NCBI RefSeq assembly: GCF_030272615.1
Contig: NC_081414.1
Span: forward strand, 338,688,502 to 338,752,501
Origin: Cryptomeria japonica
Lineage: Eukaryota > Streptophyta > Pinopsida > Cupressales > Cupressaceae
Direction of reading: 5' to 3'
Length of the DNA stretch: 64,000 nucleotides
Position numbers and translations under genes: made by a program. Under the pieces are notes generated by a model that saw only the letters and a program-made list of their open reading frames with translations, had not been told where the DNA came from and did no database searches. Each line of letters begins with the position of its first letter. Position 1 is the first letter of the stretch. Of this stretch, positions 44,158 through 55,875 are shown in pieces.

Positions 44158-44904
44158 AATGTTTATGCTATCCAGAATCAAAGAATATATCAAATAAAAG
44201 AAATAACAACTTTAGATGATAGAGATCATGAAACAAGCAATCCATGAAATAACTTGCATTGCTTTTTAGAAATACTGAGTACCAACATGCACTAGTATTG
44301 TAAAGGTTCAACAGTAACTAAAACTTTAAAAATAGAAAATAAAAACTACAAAGAAATTTTATAGCTAATGGCCTCCAATCTTCAATTTTTGAACCCTTAA
44401 AATGACTTGATACATTAAATTTATAGGCCTTGGTCCCTACAATCCTTAAATGACTTATGACTATGACTTAGTGACAAAGTGGGGAGGTTGTAGTTTGACT
44501 TGCAAGTAATTGCTTATGATCTTCACTTGACTAATACTGAATAGAAAGTCTTCATCAACTGTAGTAGTAGTTGTATTTCGTGGGAGCATAGTCTTGACTT
44601 AGCAACATCATGCATGTTGAACACATGCATCACTAAACTATTGGTGAGACTCTACATCATACAATGACTAACCATGATTGCACCTTCTCATCTATGATAA
44701 CTAGAAGTGTAGTTGACCTGATTCACCTACTCAATGCTTTTTGTTCTTGTAGCTCCTACAATTTCCCATTTAACATTTGATTGAAGCTTGCGATATGTCG
44801 GGCACTTTCAGTCTCAAACTTGGAAACACTAAGATGAGCATCTTCATAGATATCAATGGTTTCTTGTAAGAACATTTTTACTTCAAATACTCAATTGATC
44901 TTTG
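44158..44904 (-). other. Flank of element G with possible coding relic
   Basis: On the minus strand about 44890-44750 reads FLQETIDIYEDAHLSVSKFE and on to NQMLNGKL before a stop, which looks like real (helical) coding sequence. Further left the sense is lost. Possibly part of an old gag or a host gene fragment; family not recognised. Confidence 0.35.
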
Positions 44905-46027
44905 TGTTGGCAAGATACATTGTTTTAATGATGATTGGTGTATGATATATGTTTAGGGGTTGTCATTGATGGCAAATCAATTCACAGATTACATCCGGTG
45001 TACATAGAATTGGTTTAACGAAAGTCATTTTGTTCATAAAGCATAAGTCTAGAAGGTGGAACATAGTAACCAGTAGAACATGAGATCATGGTGCAGATCT
45101 TGATTTCGGTAATGTATTTTTGGTTGCGGTGATGATGATAGTTGGTTCAAGGCTCAATACATAGTACTTCATGATCTGAATATCCAGTGTTGAATTGTGT
45201 ACAAGTTTAGAGCTCTGATATCCGGTAACTCAGTTAGGACAGAGCTATTTTGGTGTAATGTGTGTTGTGGATTTGTTGGGATGATTTTGATGATCACTTT
45301 CATGTTTGAGGTGATTGGGCCAACTTATGGGAAGCATTTTATCATCTTGTCTGGGTCCAGATTTGGATTTATGATCAGATTGAGACGACTTGGTGTTACA
45401 CATTTCATGTTGCATGTTATGCGGTTTTTGGAAGTCGGCTTAATCAATGATTCTTAAGATTGATTTGGCTGATCATTTTGTCATGTGTAATGAGTGAAGG
45501 AAGTCTGTGTGAGCAAATTTGTAAGTTTTCTAAAGGTTTTGGTGCTCTGGTGTATGATAGGCTAGTATTACAGAACAAGAATGATAGATCAGCTGCAAGA
45601 GACAATCAAAGCCTAACCGAAATTGTATTTTGGTATAGTTAAATACTACACTTTAGTTCTTTTATCTTTGTAATCATTTTGTAATAGGTTGTAAGGAAAT
45701 GAGACTTCCTCTAGGTTGTAGCCCTTTTTTAATTGAGAAGTAAGCTCTAGGAAGTGAGCCTGAATGTAAGTGCTTTCCTCTTTTTTAACATTGTTCTAAT
45801 ACTGGCCATAGTTTAATAATATTATGGGTACTCAATCCCACCATGTTTTTTCCCTTTTCAGAATTCCATGTAAAAATCTTGGTGTTATAGTTATGTGGTA
45901 GTTTATTTTATGTTTCTACGCTTTGATTACTTTCTCACGCATCCGGTGGTTTAAGAATTAGATTAATAAGTTTGCAAATTATTAAACACTGATTCACCCC
46001 TCCTCTTAGTATTCATTGATTACAACA
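44905..46027 (+). repeat. 5' LTR of element H
   Basis: TGTTGGCAAGATAC to GATTACAACA (1123 bp). Before the end lies the C-rich loop TTCACCCCTCCTC between ACACTGA (45985-45991) and TTAGTATT (46006-46013), an imperfect stem. Confidence 0.75.
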
Positions 46028-46029
46028 AT

Positions 46030-46041
46030 TGGTATCATATC
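46030..46041 (+). promoter_or_regulatory. Primer-binding site, tRNA-Met type, mutated
   Basis: TGGTATCATATC; the first eight bases match the initiator tRNA-Met complement and the following GAGC has changed. Two bases after the LTR. Confidence 0.7.
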
Positions 46042-46044
46042 TTT

Positions 46045-46311
46045 ATGCCTCAAAAGAATCCTAACAGCTTGAGGAAGATCCAAAAGATTGAATCAATGGA
46101 CCCTGGATTGCAGAGACAACTTAGTGTGGCATTTGAAGATCTTGATGCATCAAGGAAACAAGTAAGTTCCCTAAAAATAAACCTAAATGTAGTTGAAGAT
46201 TTTATTGAGATATTGAAAGATCCAGTGAGAACATCAAGAGAGAAGAGAAAGGAATTGATGGATAAGATGAATGATAAAGAAGAACAAAGCATTGATAATC
46301 AAGCCCTATAA
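46045..46311 (+). CDS. Coiled-coil gag-like ORF of element H
   Basis: ATG at 46045, 88 codons. It begins MPQKNPNSLRKIQKIESMDP and continues with helical, charged sequence (RQLSVAFEDLDASRKQV; SREKRKELMDKMNDKEEQ). The same NSLRKI-K-S pattern and KRKEL block occur in the ORF at 14848-15147. After the TAA (46309) the frame continues about 16 codons (DKIDEYEKLARG), so the stop is probably a mutation of a longer ORF truncated at the junction. Probably structural; no enzyme motif. Confidence 0.5.
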   Translation: MPQKNPNSLRKIQKIESMDPGLQRQLSVAFEDLDASRKQVSSLKINLNVVEDFIEILKDPVRTSREKRKELMDKMNDKEEQSIDNQAL

Positions 46312-46349
46312 GACAAGATAGATGAATATGAGAAGCTGGCTAGGGGGCA

Positions 46350-47500
46350 AGTATGTAAGGCATAACACTAATACTCCTATGATGACACTCACATTTCCCA
46401 ATCTCTCCAAACTTGAAACATGTTGCCTAGAACCCTTCCCAGAGAAATCTTCTTTCAATCCTCCAATATTCATTATCCTGGTGATAGACCTCTTTTTCCT
46501 TCCGATCCATGTATGAATCCTCCTTGGGCCTATGTTCTTGCCTTTGTAAAGAGCTCCTTCCTCTAGTTATCTCTATGTATATTCTCCTCCAAGTATATTG
46601 TATCCATCTCTCTAAATCCCTCTAGTTTTGATTACTCGACATCTACTTTGCCTTCCTAGATAGCTTTTCTAGCTCAACCATGAATGCAAATTGATACAAT
46701 TCCTCCATGGTGGTCATCCGAACAAGGATTCCTCCCAAGTGTTTGTTCTATGGCCATTAATGTGCCATGCCACCTTCTCTCTTCTATATTCAATGTGTCA
46801 AATATTAATGATCATTTTGCGCAACTCCTTGGTATACTCCTTCCCTATCTTCTTTCTTTGCCACAAATATTGAAGCTTGTTCAGTAGTTCTATTTCATAA
46901 TCTATGAGTATGAATTGGATCTTTAGTTTCATTACCATTCTATCCCACATCATGATCTACTCCTTCCCTCTCTAATTTCTATCCAACTACACTTCTTTCC
47001 ACTAGATGGCAGCATGTTCATTTAACTTGTTTTTGGTGAACCTTACTTGCTCTAGATTTTCAATCTCCTCAAATTCAACATGATCCTCCATCTCATTTAT
47101 CTAATTAGTGCTTTTAGATTCGGGTTTCTAGCATAGCTGAGAATATCAATCCTTGGCCTCTTTCCAATCTTAGCAATTGTCTTCATCATCTTGATTTGGT
47201 TCAACTCTTCTTCCTTCTAACTTTCCTCTTCTTGTCCTTGCATCCTTGTCTCTTCATCATCACTCTCCTCTCTTGGTCTTATGTTTACTCCCTTCGTCTA
47301 GTCTTCCTCAATGGTATCCAATCAGTTGTTCATGGTTCTCATCATGTCCATCATTTCTTCCATTCTTCTAGTAATATTGGTCATTGTTGGAATCCTTCTT
47401 GGAGTAATCTTTCCTTTTTAACTAGGTGTGATTACATCTATTCAATTATCTATTCACAACAAGTCTCTTTCAGAACTCTCAACTCCTCAAATTTGAATCT
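46350..47500 (-). pseudogene. gypsy gag, heavily decayed
   Basis: On the minus strand near 47080-46840 reads EDHVEFEEIENLEQVRFTKN, then HAAI and WKEV, MWDRMVMKLKIQFI and IDYEIELLNKLQYLWQ, the capsid pattern of plant gypsy gag. Near 46415-46370 CFKFGEIGKCEC is a ruined CCHC knuckle. Many stops. A primer-site remnant lies at its 5' side (47503-47515). It may be the gag belonging to the pol remnant at 29050-31966. Confidence 0.7.
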
Positions 47501-47502
47501 CA

Positions 47503-47515
47503 CTCTGATACTACA
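47503..47515 (-). promoter_or_regulatory. Primer-binding site remnant
   Basis: Plus strand CTCTGATACTACA, that is a mutated complement of TGGTATCAGAG, between the gag remnant and LTR-like sequence. Confidence 0.5.
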
Positions 47516-47526
47516 AGACGTAGTCA

Positions 47527-48110
47527 ATGTTAGATGGTTTAGAATAAACTACCAAACCTTGTAGCCTAACTAACATAGAGACACAAACTTGGATGCGAAT
47601 AAGAACATAAATTTTATTATTAATCAAATCAAATTCCATACATTCAACCTATCGGCCCCACATGTAGGCACATGGGTTTCCATAAGTATTAGAAATAGAT
47701 TACAAATTAGAAGTCTTTGGGATCTACTTTCCCCTAACTACTACATTCTAATTACTCCATAGCTACTATTGATAATCTCCTATGCCTCTTGGTGTGCTTA
47801 AATGGAAAACTCCATCATTGAAAGTGGTTTGCATTGGACTCCCAAATCCCAAGGTTGGTGTAACATGTGCATTGGTTCTAGATTCTTTAAGATGACATAA
47901 ATCTAGGTGCCAATAGGTGCAAACCTTGTTTGGTCCCATATCCACCTCTTGACTAGCTTCATACACTCTGGAAGGGTTGAAAAAGTTTCACATACTTATG
48001 AAATTAGGCCCAATTTGAGTTCTTTTGAGATGTTCTTGCATCATAGTTGTAGTTATTGTATTGTGCAAAATATTATTTTCAATTTAAAGGCTTCCTAAAG
48101 CATACCTTGA
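47527..48110 (-). repeat. Decayed gypsy LTR piece with block Y, right copy
   Basis: Begins near TGTTAGATGG next to the primer-site remnant. 47770-48000 matches 28495-28720 (block Y). The right end is uncertain. Confidence 0.5.
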
Positions 48111-49424
48111 TAAACCAAAGTATTCTAAAGAAAATCCCAATATGAGATCCATTCAAGTCTAACATGGAGTTACTTAATAAGATTGTTTTCACTTTTGTGC
48201 TTGATTGTGGCTCTAGCTACTCAAGGAAGATGAAGTTGAGTAGGTGGTAAATAATTTGTTTGATCAACATTTATCTTGTTTCTTCAAGTATTGTAAGTAT
48301 GGGATACCATTCTATAAGAAGGAGCCTTAGATTCTATATAGATATATTGAAAAGATATTGGAGGTGGTTTTCAAATGGAACACCATGAATATAAATTACT
48401 TTCTTCAAAGAAGGACTAGATGGAGTCACATGTATAACTAGTCTTTTAGGCCTACTAGGGGAAATATAGACTACATTCACATTCATAGACCTCTCATCCT
48501 ATGAAGAAGAAAATTATAACAAAGGAGTTGGTGTAACAGATTTTTGAATAGAAGGAGATGCCTCTGGAAAATCATCTAGGACATCCTCTTACATATCAAA
48601 ATTCTATTTGGGAATACACTATCAAAAACATTAAAATTTTGAATAAAATATTCAAACATGTTCATGTTAGGTTTACCAAAATGTAAAAGAGCGTATTCAC
48701 TACTCTTATGAAAACGAGGTCTCAAGGAGTAAGTAGCCCCTAATTACCTTAATTAATTTATTGAAATGATTAGGATAAATAATTGAGAATGTGTCAATCA
48801 TGTATAATTTATGCTAAGCTCAAAGAAAGAAGTAAATTGAATTTACTTAATTACAAACAAATACAATAAGATAAAAATGTTTGGACTACATAAATAGAAA
48901 TTGTATAAGTTGGGGATTTCTCAAGCAAGCAAATTTTCTCTCAGCCATGAATGCTAGTGTGTTGTGGAGATGTCTTCATGATTGTGTTGTCATCTAGATA
49001 AAAAAACCAATAATATCCTAGAAAACAAAATCTAGTCCATTGAACCCATTTATCTACACATAAGGGAACAAGAAAAATGTTGGGAATTATATAGGGGTTT
49101 TCCTTAGTTAAACCCCCACTTCAATGTTTCCACCTCTACGAATAGAAAAATAAGATTGGAAATGAAAAAAGACATAAAGAAAAAAGATGTTCCATATAAA
49201 TAAACCAAGTTGTGGAGGATAACACCTATCACGATAAATAATAGATAATATATGAGAATATAAAGGTAAATAGCAAGAAATAATCACTAATAGCCCATGG
49301 CTCCGCCCTAGTGATGGTATACATAACAAGATCAAATAATGAGAGGTGTCTTGACTACTATGAGCATCCAAGAAGTGAGATTATTTGGGAAAAAATTTGA
49401 TATGAGAGAGATAAGAGAAAAGAG
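48111..49424. other. Unassigned AT-rich DNA
   Basis: No coding sequence recognised; the antisense 87-codon frame near 49108-49371 shows no domain. Probably old repeat. Confidence 0.35.
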
Positions 49425-49780
49425 AGAAAGAATGGTGTTAGGGATGCCAAAAAGTTGTGAGAATGAGGAAAATAGAGGTTTTTGTTTAGTCAAATAGGTG
49501 GGAGGAGCCTTTCCAATTTTTTTTTAGTTACTTTGACATACCTCAAGGGAAAAACATGTAGAACATTCTAATTTGAATCTCAAAAACTATTGGGATGTTA
49601 GTGTGTCATGTTGACATCCAACCAAATTCTTTTTAAATTCAAACCATAGGTTGGTAATACTTCATCATTGCCAACTATGAATTAACAATCATCAAATCCT
49701 AATCATAATTTTTCTCATAAATATTGTGGGAACAATGGGTAAGTGAAAAACTAGTATCAAGTAAAATTTTTGACACTATA
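49425..49780. repeat. Ancient repeat block X, right copy
   Basis: Matches 25100-25151 plus 26379-26660 in the same orientation, with many differences. The left copy is interrupted by the solo LTR, which gives a relative age: block X is older. Confidence 0.5.
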
Positions 49781-49789
49781 GATGGCTAG

Positions 49790-49985
49790 GGGCCGATCCA
49801 CAAAAAAAGGGGGGGAATTCAAGAGGCACATCTAGATCTATGTCAAAAGGAAAAAAGGGTAAGGAAAAATGTTGGTACTATGAAAAATCAAGGTGTCTCA
49901 ACAAATATTTTTGAAAAAGGAGAGAAGAGAATAATGACTCTAGAAAGGAAGAAAAATTGGTTGAGACAAGTTCATGTATGGTTCG
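49790..49985 (+). pseudogene. copia gag zinc-knuckle remnant
   Basis: Near 49870 the plus strand reads KCWYYEKSRCLNKYF, then after a stop KRREENNDSRKEEKLVETSS, the remains of a plant copia gag CCHC region (CWYC-K-GH-KKDCWKRK pattern). It ends where the Tat-like LTR starts, so that element inserted into an old copia. Confidence 0.5.
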
Positions 49986-50487
49986 TTAAGTATTTATCTA
50001 TTTGTAATATTATATTGTAGTCACATAAATCTGTCCACTTAATTAAATGAAAATTTATTATTTATTTGATCATTTAACCATCAATAATAAGTTCATTAAA
50101 TTAATATTTAATTAATTTCACCCTCAAACTCTTCTCCTATTAATTAAATAAATTATTCAATTTATTTAAATTAATTCATTAAGCCACACTCTAAATCAAT
50201 TAAATAAATGTGTATCCCTAAACTACCCCCCACTTGCATTCTCCTACAAATGCAAGTTGCACTTATTTAGTTGAAATAAAGTAATTTTATTTATATTAAA
50301 ATCCCATTTTCTCTCACCCACCAAACCCACTAGACTCTTCTAACCCATCATAGATTCTTCTAAACCATTCCTAATTAGCCTAATCATCCTCCCTAATTAT
50401 TGTCACATTCGTAAGCAACTTGAAGTCACTTCTCAAAGCCTCAAAAGTCTTTGAAAAGCATTAAAAGCTTTATGTCTTCAACAAGTT

Positions 50488-50492
50488 AACCC
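50488..50492. repeat. Target-site duplication AACCC (element I), left
   Basis: Identical to 51337-51341. Confidence 0.8.
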
Positions 50493-51336
50493 TATTGGCA
50501 TTCTACACTCATATGAGAATTATTGATTTTGTCATTGATGGCAACCAACTGGTAACACAGTTCACAACTTACATCGACAGACACAACCAGATTATTCTCA
50601 CCGACACCCAGTCTACACCAACAAAAGATCTTACCGACACCCCAACTGACATTGAAATTATATTGTTTTGTATTGTAATTATATTATATAGCTGACATGA
50701 TGTATTGTAAAGACTCATATATGTAGGAGATCTTATAGGTCATTTTGTAAGTGTGATAGGTATGTGAATTATGTATAGGTAATTAATGCAAGTGGAATAT
50801 GAGAGCGAATATCTGTATATGCATTTTGATGTAATAATTTTGATGAGCGAATAAGAGCAGAGCAGAGTGAAGAAAGGTTTATGATAGAGGTATTTGACAG
50901 AGCTTAAACCAGTACTGAATCAAGCATTGTAGATGCTATTTTGAGCAGTACTTTGTCATTGGATTTAATCATCCAATTTTGTAGTCAGTGTGACTCCTTT
51001 TTGTGATTGAGTAGTGATCTCTAGGCTGTTGGCCTTCCTGCATGTGCAGGCCCCTATTGTATTAGTAATATTTATTCATATTGGCCAGTGAGTAAATATT
51101 GTGGGTCACAAAACCCATCGAGGTTTTTCCCCTACCGGGTTTCCTTGCCAAAATATCTGTGTTATGGTGTGCATTGATGGTTACATTGTTATTTATCTTT
51201 ATTGCTTTATTGCTTGTTTTTCGATACATTAATTTTGGTTTTAAATTTGTAAACAAGTTTAAATATTTCATATATCAGTTAGACACTGATTTACCCCCCC
51301 CTCTCAGTGTCTTTGGGACTAATCAAGTATCTAACA
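50493..51336 (+). repeat. Solo LTR, copia type (element I)
   Basis: 844 bp, TATTGGCATTC (TG mutated to TA) to ATCTAACA. Flanked by AACCC at 50488-50492 and 51337-51341. A perfect 9-bp hairpin AGACACTGA (51281-51289) / TCAGTGTCT (51304-51312) encloses a C-run. The internal region has been lost by LTR recombination. It lies in the LTR of element K. Confidence 0.88.
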
Positions 51337-51341
51337 AACCC
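51337..51341. repeat. Target-site duplication AACCC (element I), right
   Basis: Identical to 50488-50492. Confidence 0.8.
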
Positions 51342-51458
51342 CTAAAGTCTTCCAAACCATTAATGATTCTTACATGACCATTTATGGCTCTTACATAACC
51401 ATTATTGGTTAGTTCGACTTGCCCATATGGTTACATACTTTCCCTCTAACTCAACCCT

Positions 51459-51463
51459 CATTT
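51459..51463. repeat. Target-site duplication CATTT (element J), left
   Basis: Identical to 58163-58167. Confidence 0.85.
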
Positions 51464-52525
51464 TGTTAAGTCCCAGAGGCAACTAAGAGGGGGGGGGGGG
51501 GGTGAATCAGTTGTCCAATAAATACAAACCAAAACTAACCTAACCAAACTTAATTCTTAATGTCGGTAAACCAAAATTTAATATCGGTAAATAGTTTAAC
51601 AATTAATTATAATACCGATAAAGTTTAATGCATGAAATAGAAAGACAAATAGCATACACAACAAATAACGCAGTTATTTGTATGTGGAAACCCTATAAGG
51701 GGAAAAACCACAATGCGAAACCTTACCCATAATCAGATGATACTACTGCGGATAGTATGCATGTACAATATGGAGTCTGCACATGCAGAAAGGCCAACTG
51801 CATAGAGCTCACTGCTCAATCACAAAATGAGAGTCACACTGACTACAATTGGATGGTTAAATCCAATGATAATGTACTGCTCAGAATAGCATATTCATAT
51901 GTTGGATTCAGTATTGGTTAAGCTCTTATTTTCCTTCTTCAAACCTTCCTTCAATCTTGAATTATGTCTGTGTGTATATCTCTTCTTATATTCACATATA
52001 CCTTATTACAATTCTTTTTCCAATCCTATATCAATATCATAAATGAGATCTTAGATTTATACCATAACATAAGACCAAATGAGTAGGTTGGCTCACTAAA
52101 AGATATTACAATAAAATTAATTACAAATAAATCAATATGTGATGCATGATGTTGGCTGCTTAATGCATTTACAATAATAATAAATCATCTTCATGACGTG
52201 TCGTGTTGATCTGGAATAGATATGCTTGTCAGTCCATAACCGAGACCTATTTACCGGTAACAACAAATATGCAAACCCGATTAGACCAATGAATACATCA
52301 CCAAAACCAAGTGTCCAAACAATGTCTTCAACATAACCAAGTAATCTCCAAGTCATTCCAAGTGCTGGTGAACAATATAACCTATCGATGAACCAGATAA
52401 TAGTGACTATGCATAAGTCACTAAACATGCTGGTGAACATAACCAAAGATCTCCAAGTGATGATAAGTGTTGACAAGTGTTGACATCAATGACAAAACCA
52501 TATCAACATATCCAAAATACCAACA
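51464..52525 (-). repeat. 3' LTR of element J
   Basis: 1062 bp, TGTTAAGTCCCAG to ATACCAACA on the plus strand. Hairpin arms GGCAACT (51478-51484) / AGTTGTC (51509-51515) with a run of 14 G in the loop. Confidence 0.9.
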
Positions 52526-52830
52526 ATATCCCCCTTTGTCATTGATGGCAACACAAGATGGAAAAACCATCAAAGTGCCAAAACAGAAATGCCAAAAACC
52601 AAAAACCAACAATCTCCCAAAGAGATCATCAAAATATAGATACATAGAGTAACAATCTCTCCCCCAATGAATAATCTCTCCCAAAAGATAATGTGTTTTT
52701 CCATAGATATCTCTCCCCCTTTGACATCAAATGCCAAAGCAATACAAAACCAAGTACAATCAGTTCAAAGAACTTGTCACAAAATACCAACTTATCAATT
52801 TATGCAACTACTCCCCCTGAGAAGTAGCTC
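52526..52830 (-). promoter_or_regulatory. Polypurine tract and 3' non-coding region of element J
   Basis: Minus strand CAAAGGGGGATAT directly before the LTR (52526-52538), with further purine runs near 52710 (GTCAAAGGGGGAGAGATA) and 52805 (CTCAGGGGGAGTAG). Same arrangement as in elements B and C. Confidence 0.75.
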
Positions 52831-52988
52831 TCCTCATCAAAGCCGAAAAAATATTTCTCTATTAATTCTGTCAGTTGATGACAATCATCAACTATCTAAG
52901 TCTCTATCGATGGGGGTATAATCCCAAGCTGCTCTCTGAGATACTCAAAAGATTCTTTAGGCAAAGGCTTAGTAAAGATATCTGCAAT

Positions 52989-54107
52989 CTACTCTTTAGT
53001 ATTCACATAAACCAATTTCACTTCTGTTGCTTCAAAATTCTCTTTTAGAAAATTGAATTTGATAGAAACATGTTTAGTTTTTGAGTGAAATACCAGATTC
53101 TTTGATATATCAATTGCTGCCATATTATCATAGTAAATTGTTATAGGTTCCTTGCATTTTACCTTTATGTCCTTCAAGATTTGCTTGATCCATAATACTT
53201 GTGTATAGCTAGTTGCTGATGCAACATATTCTAATTCTATTGTTGATAAAGATGTGCAACTTTGTTTCTTGCTCAACCACGAAATTAATCTGCTACCAAG
53301 AAAGAATGCTCTGCCGGTGGTGCTTTTTTTGTCATCTACATCTCCTGCCCAATTTGCATCTGTGTATGCACATAACTCAAAGTTTTCATCTCTAGGATAC
53401 CATAAACCAATATTTGTAGTTCCTTGTAGATATCGGAAAATCCTTTTCACTATTGATTCATGATTTTCTTTTGGATTACTCTGAAGTTTTGAAACAATAC
53501 ATACTACATTCATAATATCAGGTCTTGTTTGTGTCAAATACAGTAAACCTCCTATCATAAACTTATACCTAGTCGGATTAAAAGATGTCAATTCATCCTT
53601 TAATGATAGTTTATCAGTTGTAGTCATAGGTGTGCTTACCGGTTTAGAGTTTTCCATGCCAAATTTCTTAAGTAATTCCTTCAAGTACTTTGATTGATTT
53701 ATGAATATACATTTATCGGTCTTTGAAATCTGTAATCCTAAAAATAATTTTATCTCGCCAATCATAGACATTTCAAATTCTTCCTACATCTTATTAGAAA
53801 AGTCTTTACACAATCCATGTTCTCCTCCAAAGATTATATCATCAACAAAAACTTCTATAACCAAGATGTCATCATTAGTCACTATGTAGTAAAGATTGTT
53901 GTTTGCATTACCTTTAGTGAAACCAATATTCAAAAGATATTTGTCCAATCTAGAATACCAAGCTCTAGGAGCTTGCTTCAATCCATATAAAGCTTTCCTT
54001 AACCTGCAAACCATATCTTTGTCTTTTGTCAAAGAAAATCCATCAAGTTGTTCAATGTAAACTTCCTCTTCAAGATCTCCATTCAGAAAAACACATTTAA
54101 AATCCAT
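52989..54107 (-). pseudogene. copia reverse transcriptase and RNase H of element J
   Basis: Two open pieces in one frame, 54107-53784 and 53771-52989, separated by one stop. RT: MDFKCVFLNGDLEEEVYIEQ, LYGLKQAPRAWYSRLDKYL and the catalytic FVDDIIFGGE; then EFEMSMIGEIKLFLGLQI and VSTPMTTTDKL. RNase H is whole: AYTDANWAGD, STTGRAFFLGSRLISW and LSTIELEYVA contain the catalytic acids. A stop at 52989 comes just before the final FTKPLPKESF-like block (readable to about 52935). RT upstream of 54107 (54110-54360) continues with frameshifts. Confidence 0.88.
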
Positions 54108-54618
54108 TTGATATACTTTATAGTTCTTCTGTGCTGCAAAAGCTAAGAATAATCTGACTCCCTCAATTCTAGCTACCAGTGCAAAGGTTTCATTATAATC
54201 AATTCCTTCTTTCTATGAATATCCCTTAGACACTAATCTTGCTTTGTTTCTAATTACCTTTGTGTCTTCATTGAGTTTATTTCTGAATACCCATTTAGTT
54301 CCAATTACATTTTTGTCTTTAGGTTGGGGAACTAATGTCCATGTGTTATTCTTTTCAATTTGTTCCAATTCATCTTCCATAGCTTTAATCTAGTGTTTAT
54401 CTTCACATGCCTCATTAATTGATGTTGGTTCAATTTGAGAAATAAGACATACCTCTTCATTTGTCAGTCTTCCTCTAGTCATAACTCCTTGATACTTGTT
54501 CCCAATTATCTGATTTTTCAAAGTGATTCAATCTTAAATACCGAGGTGTTTTTACTTGTTGTTGTTCCTCAATCACTATGGAATTATCAGATGATGCCAG
54601 TGTGACTGGATCAACATT

Positions 54619-55822
54619 CTATATAGGTGTACTCATTGTAGGTTTATTTGATATTATTTCTATTGCCGGTTCAGAGTCCAAGTACCTTGAATTATCTTTA
54701 AGCTGTTCATCAATCTTCACATTTGCACTCTCAATAATTTTTTGCAATCTCTTATTAAAACATCTATATGCCTCTCTCTTAGATGAATAACCAAGAAATA
54801 TTCCTTCATCACTTCTAGGATCAAATTTTCCAATATGCTCATCTCTTCTAATATAACATTTGCTTCCAAATATTCTAAAATATTTAAGAGTAGGAGTATT
54901 ACCAAACCATAGTTCATGAGGGGTCTTACAGGTTTCACCTTTGATGTGAACTCTGTTGAATGTATAAACAACTGTATTGACTTCTTCTCTCCAATACACA
55001 TGAGGTAGATTTGCTTTTGATATCATGCTTCTAGCTGCATCCAAAGTAGTTCTGTTCTTTCTTTCCATAGCTCCATTCTGCTAGGGTGGCCAAGGTGCTG
55101 ATAACTATCTTTTGATTCCATCCACTTCACAAAATGTATTAAATTCCTTAGATGTGAATTCACCTCCTTGATCTGATCTCAAAAATTTGATTTTCTTACC
55201 GGTTTCATTCTATACAATAACCTTGAATAGTTTGAATTTCCCAAAAGCTTCTAATTTCTCCCTGAGAAAAGTAACCCAACACATTCTAGAATATTCATCA
55301 ATGATTAGCATAAAATAGCTATCTCCTTGTAAACTTCTAGTTCTTGTTGGACCACATAAATCAGTATGAATTAAGTAAAGAACATTATTGGATTTTTCTC
55401 ATATACTCTTAAAATATGCTCTAACTTGCTTTCCAAATTGACATTCCTTACATACCGGATTGTGAGGCTTAACAATCTTAGGTAAATCTCTTACTGCCTT
55501 AGTTGTACTGATTTTCACAATGCAATCAAAATTTACATCACGGTCTCTTATGCCATAGCCAACTTTCATCAATATGTGCAATCAAGCATGCCTTCTCACT
55601 ATTATTCAAATGAAAGATATTACCTTTAGTCTAATTACCGGTTGCAATTTCCAAACCAGTTCTATTCATGATTTTCCATTTACCATTCTTGAATTGTAAT
55701 TGAAATCCTTTTTCAACTAATTGACCAACACTCAAAGGATTATGTTTCAAACCTTCAACATAGTAAACATTATCAGTATTATGCTTACCATCAAAAGATA
55801 TAGTGTCTTTTCCTTTGATCAA
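54619..55822 (-). pseudogene. copia protease end and integrase of element J
   Basis: Pre-integrase at 55822-55631 (KHNTDNVYYVEGLKHNPLSV) and 55581-55399 (VCKECQFGKQVRAYFK). Core between 55400 and 55069 is readable through frameshifts (SDQGGEFTSKEF near 55170; a TAG replaces Gln before QNGAMERKNR). The C-terminal part 55068-54619 has GKTCKTPHELWFGN-like sequence and DPRSDEGIFLGYSS. Catalytic acids can be seen, but the stops and frameshifts kill the enzyme. Confidence 0.85.
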
Positions 55823-55875
55823 ACAAGATTTGTCATCTCCAAATATTACTAGACCTCCATTGTATTCCTGAAAGT

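Larger units (their letters stand above)
44905..46340 (+). mobile_element. Coiled-coil LTR element, 5' part only (element H)
   Basis: 5' LTR (44905-46027), altered primer site and first ORF, then an abrupt change near 46340-46370 to a minus-strand gypsy gag. The 3' part is missing, so it is a truncated insertion. It belongs with elements A and C by its first ORF and its LTR end. Confidence 0.7.

Noticed and set aside
49108-49371. 87-codon antisense ORF
   Set aside because: No domain; lies in decayed AT-rich repeat.
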